DNA of 13,033 nt from JBJXFK01 sp046155505 (GCA_046155505.1 JBJXFK010000047.1:1-13033); one strand, 5' to 3'; numbered from the stretch's first letter, positions 5,639-12,681 are shown. The notes: generated by a model not told the origin, from the letters alone. Program-made: numbers and translations.

Positions 5639-6522
5639 GAATTCGTGTCCTTGCGAACGGCGGAGTAAAAGCCGGCACGGTCCTCGGGTTTATCGGCGCG
5701 CAGCTTTTCGAGCACGCGACCGTGGACGCTGCTTTCGCGCATGCGGCGGAGAAAATCGACGAGATAGCGCACATGCGAATCGGCGGCGAGGCCGGCGTCT
5801 TCGACTTCGTTGAGCGCGTCGATGATGCTCAGCGGGCGCGACGTGTCGCGGCGCGGGAACAACATGCGACCGGCTTTTTCGAGAGCCTCGATTGACTCGT
5901 CGGGCACTTTCCAGCGTTGCAGACCTTTGACGTTGATGCCTTGCGTCGCGGCTTCGTAGCCGTGGGCGATGGTGTAAGGCGGTACGTCGCGCGGCACGCG
6001 CGTCGCGCCGGTGACGAACGAGTAGCGGCCGATCGTGCTGAAATGCTGAATCGCGACGGCGCCGCTAATGTTGACAAAATCTTCGATGACGATGTGCCCG
6101 GCGGCGAGCACGTTGTTGGCGATGATGCAGTGATTGCCGACGGCGCAGTCATGGGCGATGTGCGCGCCGACCATGAGCAGGTTGTGATCGCCGATGCGCG
6201 TCACGCCGGCGCTGTGGCGATCGACTTCGGTGCCGCGGTGGATGGTGACGAGTTCGCGGAAATGATTGTCATTGCCGACGACGAGGCGGGTGGGGCCACC
6301 CTTGTATTTTAGATCCTGCGGATCGGCACCGAGGACGCATTGCGGATGAAATTGGTTGCGCGCGCCAAACGTGCTGTTGCCGATGAGGGTGACGTGCGGA
6401 TGCAGCACGCAGTCGTCGCCGAGCGTGACTTCGGGGCCGACGTAGCAAAACGGGTCGATGCGGACGTTTCGTCCGAGAGTCGCCTTGGGATCGACGAATG
6501 CAAGGGGAGAGATTTCGGTCAT
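5635..6522 (-). CDS. lpxA: Acyl-ACP--UDP-N-acetylglucosamine O-acyltransferase LpxA
   Basis: The enzyme has 295 residues and catalyses the first lipid A step, transfer of an (R)-3-hydroxyacyl chain from ACP to UDP-GlcNAc in the cytosol. The left-handed beta-helix hexapeptide repeats span about 1-185, followed by a helical C-terminus about 30 residues longer than in E. coli LpxA. GAHIAHDCAVGNHC includes His124, matching catalytic His125 of E. coli, and His121. AGH at 141-143 and DVPPYTIAHG are also conserved. Gly172 aligns with E. coli Gly173, which permits a long acyl chain. At the usual HQ pair this protein has Gln159-His160, in swapped order. The ATG at 6522 has GGGAG just upstream. A longer in-frame extension to 6594 is encoded by a dispersed repeat and is not believable. 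The gene overlaps the following oxidoreductase gene by 4 nt. Confidence 0.96.
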   Translation of the reverse strand: MTEISPLAFVDPKATLGRNVRIDPFCYVGPEVTLGDDCVLHPHVTLIGNSTFGARNQFHPQCVLGADPQDLKYKGGPTRLVVGNDNHFRELVTIHRGTEVDRHSAGVTRIGDHNLLMVGAHIAHDCAVGNHCIIANNVLAAGHIVIEDFVNISGAVAIQHFSTIGRYSFVTGATRVPRDVPPYTIAHGYEAATQGINVKGLQRWKVPDESIEALEKAGRMLFPRRDTSRPLSIIDALNEVEDAGLAADSHVRYLVDFLRRMRESSVHGRVLEKLRADKPEDRAGFYSAVRKDTNS

Positions 6523-6540
6523 TGGACTCCCGCCGAACAA

Positions 6541-6622
6541 TAGCGAGTGGCGAGTAGCGAGTAGCGAGTGACAAAGTGCCACCGCGTCGCGCAACTCGCT
6601 ACTCGATACTCACTACTCGATA
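6541..6622 (-). repeat. Long inverted repeat (hairpin) between lpxC-fabZ and lpxA
   Basis: Arms at 6541-6569 and 6594-6622 are reverse complements at 25 of 29 positions, with one further G-U pair possible in the transcript, around a 24-nt loop. Each arm is itself a stutter of cgagtag-type units. The hairpin starts 6 nt after the lpxC-fabZ stop codon and ends 18 nt before the lpxA start, so it fills most of the intercistronic gap. There is no U-tract, so it is not an evident terminator. It could stabilise the upstream mRNA or lower lpxA expression. It has the look of a dispersed genomic repeat. Confidence 0.7.
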
Positions 6623-6628
6623 CTCTGA

Positions 6629-7948
6629 TCACGTCGGATCCTCATCGACCAGCATGAATCGGATCGTGCCCTCCGCCGCCAGTTCGTTGCCGACTGTGGC
6701 GCGGGCGTGGACTTCGCCGGTGCGGCTCTTGGCTCGGCGGTTGATGACTTCGATGACGAGCTGATCGCCGGGCGTTACCGGGCGGCGGAATTTGAATTTG
6801 TCGAGGCTGAGCAGGACGGCGACCTTGCCGGTGTGTTCGAGTTTCTGCGAAAGCAGCAAGCCGCCGAGTTGAGCCATCGCTTCGACGATCAGTACGCCGG
6901 GCATGATCGGGTGGCGCGGATAGTGGCCCTCAAAGAACGGCTCGTTGACCGAGACGTTCTTCAGGCCGACGGCGCGGCGATCGCCGTCGAATTCGAGCAC
7001 GCGGTCGATCAGCAGCATCGGATAGCGATGCGGCAAGATGCGTTGAATGTGGCGAATGTCGAGTTTGGGCGAGACGTTGAGCTGCTCGCTGCGGCGGCGC
7101 TTCTCGCGCTGCTCGATCAGCTTGCGAACCAGCTCGTGGTTGAGATTGTGGCCGCTCTTGCGGGCGTAGATTTTGCCGCAGACGAACGCGCCGCCGAGCA
7201 TCAGGTCGCCGACCAGGTCGAGAATCTTGTGCCGCACGCACTCGTTCGGATAGCGAAACGCGTTGTCGATCGGGCCGTCCTTGCCGATGACGAGAATGTC
7301 GCGATAGTCGAGGTGTGTGCCCATGCCGGCGGAGCGCAATTGTGCCGCCTCCGCCTCAGTGACGAAGGTGCGAGCGGCGGCGATTTCCTGCACGAACGAG
7401 TCATGCTCGAGCGTGAAGTGATGAATCTGCTTGCCGATCGGGCTTTCGGGGCCGTAATCCAACTCGTAGAAAATTTCGAGCCGCGTCGCGTCGCCCGGCC
7501 ACGCGACCAATTCGGCGTCGCCCTCCGTGACGCGCGTCAATTCGCGAACGGGCAGCGTGATGCGTTCAGCGTCCTGCTCGACAATGCCGGCGGATTGCAG
7601 CGTTTCAACGAACGGGCGAGAGCTGCCGTCGGCGGCGGGTACCTCGGCGTTGTCGAGCTCGACGAAGAGATTGTCGATCGACAAGCCGCGCACGGCGGCG
7701 AGGCAATGTTCGACCGTTTCGACCGCGAGCGTGCCGTTGCGAATGCTCGATCGGCGGGCGCGGCGGGTGAGATTTTCAATGCTGGCGCGAATGTAGACCG
7801 GTTGGCCCTGATCGGTGCGCACGAATACAACGCCCGCGCCGACCGGGGCGGGTTTGAAGCGGGCGGTGACCGGGCCACCCGTGAACAAGCCGCGGCCGGG
7901 GAGTTCAACTTCGCGCGCGATCGTTTGCTGACGACTCAAGCTGCTCAA
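6629..7948 (-). CDS. lpxC/fabZ: Bifunctional LpxC (UDP-3-O-acyl-GlcNAc deacetylase) / FabZ (3-hydroxyacyl-ACP dehydratase)
   Basis: The product has 439 residues. Residues 1-280 are LpxC, the zinc deacetylase that commits to lipid A synthesis. VETVEHCLAAVRG carries Glu80 and the zinc ligand His81, VRHKILDLVGD carries zinc ligands His240 and Asp244, and SGHNLNHEL carries catalytic His267. A basic linker (281-296) joins FabZ (297-439). There, ILPHRYPMLLIDRV carries His307 and PGVLIVEAMAQ carries Glu356, the catalytic dyad of the hot-dog dehydratase. This fusion is established in Bacteroidetes and occurs in planctomycetes. The start is a TTG at 7948, or possibly the TTG at 7939. No ATG precedes the conserved QQTIARE, and the gene overlaps lpxD by 44 nt, so coupled translation is likely. 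No strong Shine-Dalgarno is visible. Confidence 0.96.
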   Translation of the reverse strand: MSSLSRQQTIAREVELPGRGLFTGGPVTARFKPAPVGAGVVFVRTDQGQPVYIRASIENLTRRARRSSIRNGTLAVETVEHCLAAVRGLSIDNLFVELDNAEVPAADGSSRPFVETLQSAGIVEQDAERITLPVRELTRVTEGDAELVAWPGDATRLEIFYELDYGPESPIGKQIHHFTLEHDSFVQEIAAARTFVTEAEAAQLRSAGMGTHLDYRDILVIGKDGPIDNAFRYPNECVRHKILDLVGDLMLGGAFVCGKIYARKSGHNLNHELVRKLIEQREKRRRSEQLNVSPKLDIRHIQRILPHRYPMLLIDRVLEFDGDRRAVGLKNVSVNEPFFEGHYPRHPIMPGVLIVEAMAQLGGLLLSQKLEHTGKVAVLLSLDKFKFRRPVTPGDQLVIEVINRRAKSRTGEVHARATVGNELAAEGTIRFMLVDEDPT

Positions 7949-8963
7949 TCCGTTTCTGAAGCTCTTTTAGCTGTACGACCAATTCGGGCAATTTGCGCGA
8001 GGCCAACTCGCGCTTCAACGCGGCGCGTTTCGCGATTGCGGGCGTTCCCAGCAGCACTTCGCCGTCGTCGGCATCGCCAAAAAGACACGCCTGCGCTCCA
8101 ACCTGGACGGCATTGCCGACCTTGATGTGGTCCGAGACCCCTGCCTGCCCGGCGAAAACACAGTAGTTGCCGGTTGTCACCGACCCGGAGATGCCCACTT
8201 GGGCGACGATCATGCAATCTTCACCAATGTTGCAATTGTGGCCGATTTGCACGAGGTTATCAATCTTGGTTCCGCGGCCGATGCGCGTGACGCCGGACTT
8301 CGCGCGATCGACGCACGAGTTGGCCCCGATCTCCACGTCGTCTTCGATCAGCACTGTTCCGACCTGCGGAACCTTCACATGCTTACCGTCGCGAAACAGA
8401 AAGCCGAAACCGTCGGCCCCGATGATCGCATTGGGTTGTAGCGTGACGCGATCGCCGAGGATGCAGCGATCGCGGACGACGCTGCCGGGCCAGAGGATGC
8501 AATCGCGTCCGATGCGTGCGCCGTTGCCGACATACACGCCCGCGTGCAACTGCGTCCCCGCGCCGACGATCGCCCCGGCGCAGATTGTGGCGTGCGGGCC
8601 GATGCACGCACCATCGATCACGGCGTCTTCGGCGACGACGGCGGTGCGGTGTACGCCGATCGGCACGGTCGGCGGGCGCGGGGCCATGTGCTCTAGCGCG
8701 CGGCTGAGCGAGACGTCGGGGTCTTTCACGCGGATGACGGTTTTCGCCGCCGGCGGTTCGATACCGAGTGGGATCAGCACGACGCCGGCGGCTGTCGCTG
8801 CCAGCTTGCCGGCATAGTTGGCGCTGCCCATCCAGGCGAGAGAAGCTGGGCCGGCGTTATCGAGCGTGCCGATTTGATTGATCGTGATCGCGCCGTCGCC
8901 GTGCAACTCACCATCGAGGATGCGAGCCAGCTCGTCGGCGCGGATCGGCTTCCAGTCGTTCAT
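7905..8963 (-). CDS. lpxD: UDP-3-O-(3-hydroxyacyl)glucosamine N-acyltransferase LpxD
   Basis: The protein has 352 residues, close to E. coli LpxD (341). It adds the amide-linked 3-hydroxyacyl chain in the third lipid A step. The N-terminal substrate-binding domain (1-100) includes ELARILDGELHGDG and is followed by hexapeptide beta-helix repeats (about 105-310). IIGADGFGF (180-188) is characteristic of LpxD. LVQIGHNCNIG carries His242, matching catalytic His239, and SDHIKVG carries His279, matching His276. Residues 325-346 form a short C-terminal coiled coil. The start at 8963 (MNDWKPIRADEL) matches where family similarity begins; further in-frame ATGs upstream, such as 9011, add residues without family likeness. 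The ribosome-binding site is weak. It follows ompH by 101 nt and overlaps lpxC-fabZ by 44 nt. Confidence 0.95.
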   Translation of the reverse strand: MNDWKPIRADELARILDGELHGDGAITINQIGTLDNAGPASLAWMGSANYAGKLAATAAGVVLIPLGIEPPAAKTVIRVKDPDVSLSRALEHMAPRPPTVPIGVHRTAVVAEDAVIDGACIGPHATICAGAIVGAGTQLHAGVYVGNGARIGRDCILWPGSVVRDRCILGDRVTLQPNAIIGADGFGFLFRDGKHVKVPQVGTVLIEDDVEIGANSCVDRAKSGVTRIGRGTKIDNLVQIGHNCNIGEDCMIVAQVGISGSVTTGNYCVFAGQAGVSDHIKVGNAVQVGAQACLFGDADDGEVLLGTPAIAKRAALKRELASRKLPELVVQLKELQKRIEQLESSANDRARS

Positions 8964-9014
8964 CTTTCGTGCTCGTGCGATGCGAGTCGGGGCCAGAGTG
9001 TTTGCGAGCATAGT

Positions 9015-9045
9015 CCGCCCGGCGCTCAGTTTCGGCACCGGGCGG
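9015..9045 (-). other. Stem-loop in the ompH-lpxD spacer
   Basis: Arms CCGCCCGG (9015-9022) and CCGGGCGG (9038-9045) pair perfectly. In the minus-strand transcript two more Watson-Crick pairs and one G-U extend the stem to 11 bp around a 9-nt loop. No U-run follows, so this is unlikely to be a full terminator. It may modulate read-through or mRNA processing between ompH and lpxD. Confidence 0.4.
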
Positions 9046-9064
9046 GCGATCGTGGGCGATTGGA

Positions 9065-9700
9065 TCAGGGCGTCGGCAGCATCGGCTGCTTGGGCGCAAC
9101 CTTGTAGGCCGCGTTGAGTTTTTCGGTTACGGTGGCGGTGACATCGGACGGCTTGCTCCACCAATAAACCTTGCGCAGGCGAATCTGGTCGCGGACGGCC
9201 TGCATGTCGGGGTTGCGGGCGTCATCGATGAATTCGTCGACGTAGAAGACGGCGTCGAAGCCTTCTTTGGTCGCGATTTCGCCGATCGACTCGTTGATTT
9301 CCTGATACATGCGCGCGGTCCAGATCGCGGCCTGGCGGGCCATCTCGGCCTGCTTCAGATCGAACCAGTTCTTGTATTCGATCTGGAGTTGCAGCAGTTC
9401 CTTGACCTTGGCGTTGTACGTCGGGTCTTTGGGGTCCATGCGTTCGAGCGTGGCCTGCATGGTGTCGATCTGGCCGCGCTTCTTGTCGTTGTCGGTTTGC
9501 AGCGTGGCCTTGAGCTGGTCCATCTCGTTTTGCAGATCGCGCTGGCGTTCGTATTCGTTGAAGACCTTAACGACGTCCACGCAGGCGAATTTGGTGCCGC
9601 CGACGAGCTTGGTCTGGGCCAGCGTCCAGCCGGCAGGGACGGAGAAAAGCATGCCGATGGCGATGCCGACGGCGAGCGTACGTACATTGGGGCGTTTCAC
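9065..9700 (-). CDS. OmpH/Skp family periplasmic chaperone
   Basis: The protein has 211 residues from a GTG start. AAAAAAGGA (9708-9716) lies 7 nt upstream and strongly favours this start over the ATG at 9757. Residues 1-29 are a signal peptide: a basic KRPNVR, a hydrophobic core TLAVGIAIGMLFSVPAG, and likely cleavage near TLAQ. Then FACVDVVKVFNEYERQRDLQ begins a long, charged, alpha-helical coiled-coil arm. The domain ends with IGEIATKEGFDAVFYVDE, a typical OmpH closing strand. Skp/OmpH trimers hold unfolded outer-membrane proteins in the periplasm before delivery to the BAM complex. The family commonly sits just before lpxD, as here. The usual upstream bamA is not in the window. Confidence 0.92.
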   Translation of the reverse strand: MKRPNVRTLAVGIAIGMLFSVPAGWTLAQTKLVGGTKFACVDVVKVFNEYERQRDLQNEMDQLKATLQTDNDKKRGQIDTMQATLERMDPKDPTYNAKVKELLQLQIEYKNWFDLKQAEMARQAAIWTARMYQEINESIGEIATKEGFDAVFYVDEFIDDARNPDMQAVRDQIRLRKVYWWSKPSDVTATVTEKLNAAYKVAPKQPMLPTP

Positions 9701-9796
9701 CGGAAGTTCCTTTTTTCGATGCGTTTCGAACAGCAGTTGGTCCGCACCGCGCAGCATAGCGGCAGCCAGTCCACCGCCCGCAGCGCGAGAGCGGAG

Positions 9797-9825
9797 TATT
9801 CTCGCCGCTGCGGCGTAATGTACAA
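9797..9825 (-). promoter_or_regulatory. Possible promoter for the ompH-lpx operon
   Basis: On the minus strand TTGTAC (9820-9825) is followed after 17 nt by AGAATA (9797-9802). This would place a transcription start about 85-90 nt before the ompH GTG. The hexamers match sigma-70 consensus only partly, so the assignment is tentative. It is supported mainly by position, since the 266-nt gap after the phosphatase gene is the most likely place for the operon to begin. Confidence 0.25.
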
Positions 9826-9966
9826 GGGAGGGGCGGAGTCAATCGGCGAGGAGGCGACAGGCGAGGATCTCGTGCGGCGCGCGTTCTGGAACAGTGCGGA
9901 GGACCGCTGTGCTCCAGGTCGGGGACCATGTCGACGACCATTCGCGTCGGTACGCCTCCAACTGGG

Positions 9967-11253
9967 CTACTTCACGACCTCTTTCCCCGCCCCCGCAAAT
10001 GACGCACGAATCGCGATCGCAGTCAGGTCGTCCACGCCACAACCCAGCCGCCGCATGCTGTCGTGTCGATACGCCGCCAAATCGAGCGCCGCGCCGACGC
10101 CGTCGCGACGCATGGACTCGTACCACGCCGACTCTGTGATCGCCTGATCGGCCGCAACCGGCACCTTTGCCGCGCCCGACAACAGGGCACCCGTCGCCGC
10201 CGCCGCGCCCGCGATCGGATCGACCAGCCGCACCAATCCGTCCGAGCAAAACAGCACCGCATCGCCCTTCGCCAGCGTCACGGTCGTCGTCTCATACGTC
10301 GCGCCCGCCACCACGCCCAGCAAACTACCCGCGGGTCGGAGCAGACTGCTCTTCCCGTTCGCCCTTCGAAAAATCGGATACGGCGACCCCGCCCGCGCGA
10401 TCTGCAGCTCGCGCGTCCGCAAGTTGAACAGCGCATACACCGCCGCCACATAATCACAATCCGGCAACGCCGACTCCAGCAGCTCGTCGTTGAGTCGCGA
10501 CAACACCTCGCTCGGCGGCAAAATGCTGTAGCCCGTGTCGCGCCGCTCGCGACCGAGCAGCGCCCGCTTGATGAACACCGTCAACATCGCCGACAGCAGC
10601 CCATGCCCCTCGGCGTCCGCGATCCAGATCGCCACATGCTCCTCATCGAGCCGTCGCACGTCGTAAATATCGCCCGACACGAGATCCGCCGGCCGATACA
10701 GCGCCGCGAACTCCACCCCGTCAATCGTCGGCAGCGCTTCCGGCAAGAACTCGCGTTGCAACTGTCCGACGTGCCGCAATTGCTGGCGAATGTGTCGCGC
10801 GTCGGCTTCCAGCGCGCCACGCTGCGCCACTAGTCCGCTAAGCGACTCGAGCGCGGGGCGCATGTCGATCAATGTGCGAAGCTGCGTTGCGAGCCGGCCG
10901 TCGCCGTCGGCGGTGCAAAACACGACCGGCAACGTCGCCGGCACATTCAAGCCTGCGGCTGCATCGCGGACCGCGCTGACGACCATCGTCCCGCGCGGCC
11001 GCACGGCGGCGAGCGACAGATATCGCCGCAATTCGTCGGCATCGCCGGCGCTCGACAGATCGGCGACGACCACGACGGCATCGGCAGTCGGCAAGCAACC
11101 GCGCCGGCTCGCATCGCGCAGCGTCGCAAACGTCGCGTCGGCGTCGATCTCGCGCAGCGCCGCTTGCAGCGCGGGCGGCACCGCATCGCTTCCCACAATG
11201 ATCTGAACATGGGCGGCTTGGGTCGCGACAGATTGATGCGTGGCGACAGGCAT
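9967..11253 (-). CDS. SpoIIE/RsbU-type PP2C serine phosphatase with receiver-like N-terminus
   Basis: The protein has 428 residues. Residues 15-130 look like a degenerate response-receiver fold: alternating beta strands and helices, with Asp65 after VVVVA at the position of a phospho-acceptor, but no acidic pair after the first strand. Residues 138-170 form a helical linker, LSGLVAQRGALEADARHIRQ. The phosphatase domain follows, with metal-site motifs GDIYD (Asp195), IADAEGHG (Asp213), CSDGL (Asp338) and DDLTAI (Asp408/409). Such phosphatases usually dephosphorylate anti-anti-sigma (STAS) proteins in partner-switching stress pathways. No STAS or anti-sigma gene is visible here. The ATG at 11253 is preceded by ACGGAG about 10 nt upstream. 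A 266-nt gap separates it from ompH, so co-transcription is uncertain. Confidence 0.9.
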   Translation of the reverse strand: MPVATHQSVATQAAHVQIIVGSDAVPPALQAALREIDADATFATLRDASRRGCLPTADAVVVVADLSSAGDADELRRYLSLAAVRPRGTMVVSAVRDAAAGLNVPATLPVVFCTADGDGRLATQLRTLIDMRPALESLSGLVAQRGALEADARHIRQQLRHVGQLQREFLPEALPTIDGVEFAALYRPADLVSGDIYDVRRLDEEHVAIWIADAEGHGLLSAMLTVFIKRALLGRERRDTGYSILPPSEVLSRLNDELLESALPDCDYVAAVYALFNLRTRELQIARAGSPYPIFRRANGKSSLLRPAGSLLGVVAGATYETTTVTLAKGDAVLFCSDGLVRLVDPIAGAAAATGALLSGAAKVPVAADQAITESAWYESMRRDGVGAALDLAAYRHDSMRRLGCGVDDLTAIAIRASFAGAGKEVVK

Positions 11254-11425
11254 GATCGCTGGCTCCGTGGCCGCCGCGCGAAATGCGCGGCGAAAGGCCT
11301 ATCGATGAAATCGGGCGGAACGGGTACCGGAATCAGTGTGGGGGCGCACCACGCCCTGCACTGGTGTGAATGGTTGACACTTGCGGAATTGTTATCGGAT
11401 CGGTGAGCGGGGCGGGACTGGTGCT

Positions 11426-11450
11426 ATGCCGACGGCCGTTTCGTCGGCAT
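11426..11450. other. Perfect-arm hairpin ATGCCGAC...GTCGGCAT
   Basis: Arms 11426-11433 and 11443-11450 are exact reverse complements of 8 nt around a 9-nt loop. There is no T-tract. It lies mid-way in the divergent intergenic region, about 170 nt from the phosphatase start and 280 nt from the zinc-ribbon start. It could be a protein-binding dyad or an RNA structure. A function cannot be assigned. Confidence 0.4.
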
Positions 11451-11674
11451 GTCTTCGGTTCGGCGGAGTCAGCGACGGACGTTCAAACGCCGAACACGAT
11501 GTTGCAAAACGCGCGTGTCTGCGCGAAGTGGGGGCTCGTACACAACGCGATGTGTATGTCGTTCCCGCGCGCCGCGTGAGGCCGAAGTCGCTACCCCGCA
11601 AGTGCGGCCAAGCGAATACCCGCGAGCCCGCGCACACCAAATTGTGCTCGTACAGGACCGCGACGCATTTCGCA

Positions 11675-11680
11675 TAGGAT
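11675..11680 (+). promoter_or_regulatory. Possible shared upstream element (TAGGAT) of the first zinc-ribbon gene
   Basis: TAGGAT lies 52 nt before the ATG at 11733. The same hexamer, followed by similar bases (TAGGATT...CA...CAGA), lies at 12742-12747, 50 nt before the paralogue's ATG at 12798. Conserved spacing suggests a -10 element or a binding site duplicated with the gene. No good -35 is seen upstream of either copy. Confidence 0.3.
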
Positions 11681-11732
11681 TCCATACAGACTTTGACGCC
11701 CGCGCCAATCGCTGACACCCACGGAGCCCGCG

Positions 11733-12653
11733 ATGCTCTGCCCCAACTGTGCCTACGACCTGCGCGGCCAAAGCCGCAACGAATTCGGCACATTTCGCTG
11801 CCCAGAGTGTGGCGAAATGTCCGTCGGCACAGCTTCGCGAGGCGAGGTCATCGCGGCGTATCGATCGTGGCGAGGGGCCTTCGGCTGCGGACTGCAAACG
11901 CTCGGAGCTCGTTTCCTTGACTCGCGCGTAGTCCTTCGGACAGTCCGGCAAAGAATGATCTGGGTCTGCATCGCAATCGTAACCGTGCCACTCGCGGCGT
12001 CGACAATCTCGATGGTAACTCGAGTGAAACATTACGATCGGTGGTGGTACTCGCCGGATGCTCCCGACGTTCGTATCGATTTGGATCACATTACGAGCCG
12101 GCACTCGATTGTCAGCGACCCGAATGCTGATCGTATTCGATACGTGTTGCTCGACTACAAATGTCCCGACGGACGCGTATTCACCGGCAAGCAAACGCAT
12201 GAGGTGCTTTGGCTCGATGTGCCACCCGCGCGAGTTGTTTGGCGAAGTGCAAGAGCCGTCGCGTGGACATCTGCCGCCGTCATGTTGGAACTGGCGTGGA
12301 TACTGCTTGTCAGCCGCGTGCTCGTCGGCCTCAGCCCAATTGCCGCTTCGGGACGGATGTTCGCCCGCGCCGTCGGCCTCATGGGCTACGCACTCGTCCC
12401 GATGGTGGTAATCGTTTGCTTCCTTCTGCCGACGATCGCGATGTACGTGACGTCGAACCTGTGGCCGCGACTCACATTTACGGTCATCGTTGTCGCAGTC
12501 TCGGTTCCTTCTGCTTTGTGGATTGGATACATAGCCGCCTCGCTGCCAAAGCTTGTTTTGGCCGAGCGAGATCGGGGAATGCGGACGTTCTACGGCGTGA
12601 TAATTCTGGGTGCCCAACTGCTCCTCCTCGCCGTTGCTCTGCTCGTGCTGTGA
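11733..12653 (+). CDS. Zinc-ribbon membrane protein, copy 1
   Basis: The protein has 306 residues. It starts MLCPNCAYDLRG, and Cys3, Cys6, Cys23 and Cys26 form two CPxC-type knuckles of a zinc ribbon. A soluble stretch (30-72) leads to hydrophobic segments at about 75-96, 175-199, 211-240, 245-271 and 284-306, so four or five membrane helices. Residues 97-170 are probably an extracytoplasmic loop containing YDRWWYSPDAPD and a lone Cys144. MLCPNC...YDLRG openings are frequent in planctomycete membrane proteins of unknown function. CGGAG (11719-11723) sits about 9 nt upstream as ribosome-binding site. A second copy starts 144 nt after the stop. Function is unknown. Confidence 0.88.
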   Translation: MLCPNCAYDLRGQSRNEFGTFRCPECGEMSVGTASRGEVIAAYRSWRGAFGCGLQTLGARFLDSRVVLRTVRQRMIWVCIAIVTVPLAASTISMVTRVKHYDRWWYSPDAPDVRIDLDHITSRHSIVSDPNADRIRYVLLDYKCPDGRVFTGKQTHEVLWLDVPPARVVWRSARAVAWTSAAVMLELAWILLVSRVLVGLSPIAASGRMFARAVGLMGYALVPMVVIVCFLLPTIAMYVTSNLWPRLTFTVIVVAVSVPSALWIGYIAASLPKLVLAERDRGMRTFYGVIILGAQLLLLAVALLVL

Positions 12654-12660
12654 AGAAACT

Positions 12661-12681
12661 CGCGCCGGGGCGATCGGCGCG
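12661..12681 (+). terminator. Hairpin after zinc-ribbon gene 1 (weak terminator candidate)
   Basis: CGCGCCG (12661-12667) and CGGCGCG (12675-12681) form a 7-bp GC stem with a 7-nt loop, beginning 7 nt after the TGA stop. No T-run follows, so it is not a standard intrinsic terminator. It may only slow polymerase or protect the 3' end. Confidence 0.3.

Larger units (their letters stand above)
11254..11732. other. Intergenic stretch between divergent genes
   Basis: These 479 nt separate the leftward phosphatase gene from the rightward zinc-ribbon gene and should hold both promoters. I see an 8-bp-arm hairpin (11426-11450), a smaller TACACA/TGTGTA inverted repeat (11539-11556), an isolated TTGACA (11374-11379) without a well-spaced -10, and a TAGGATT (11675-11681) that recurs before the second zinc-ribbon gene. 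No convincing coding frame or RNA gene is present. Confidence 0.5.

Noticed and set aside
6707..8125. 472-codon plus-strand open frame
   Set aside because: It lies antisense to the lpxC-fabZ gene, whose catalytic motifs are intact. The Asp/Ala/Arg-rich translation is the usual shadow of GC-rich coding DNA.
11374..11379. TTGACA as a promoter for the zinc-ribbon gene
   Set aside because: It is a perfect -35 hexamer, but no acceptable -10 sits 16-18 nt downstream and it is about 350 nt from the start codon.
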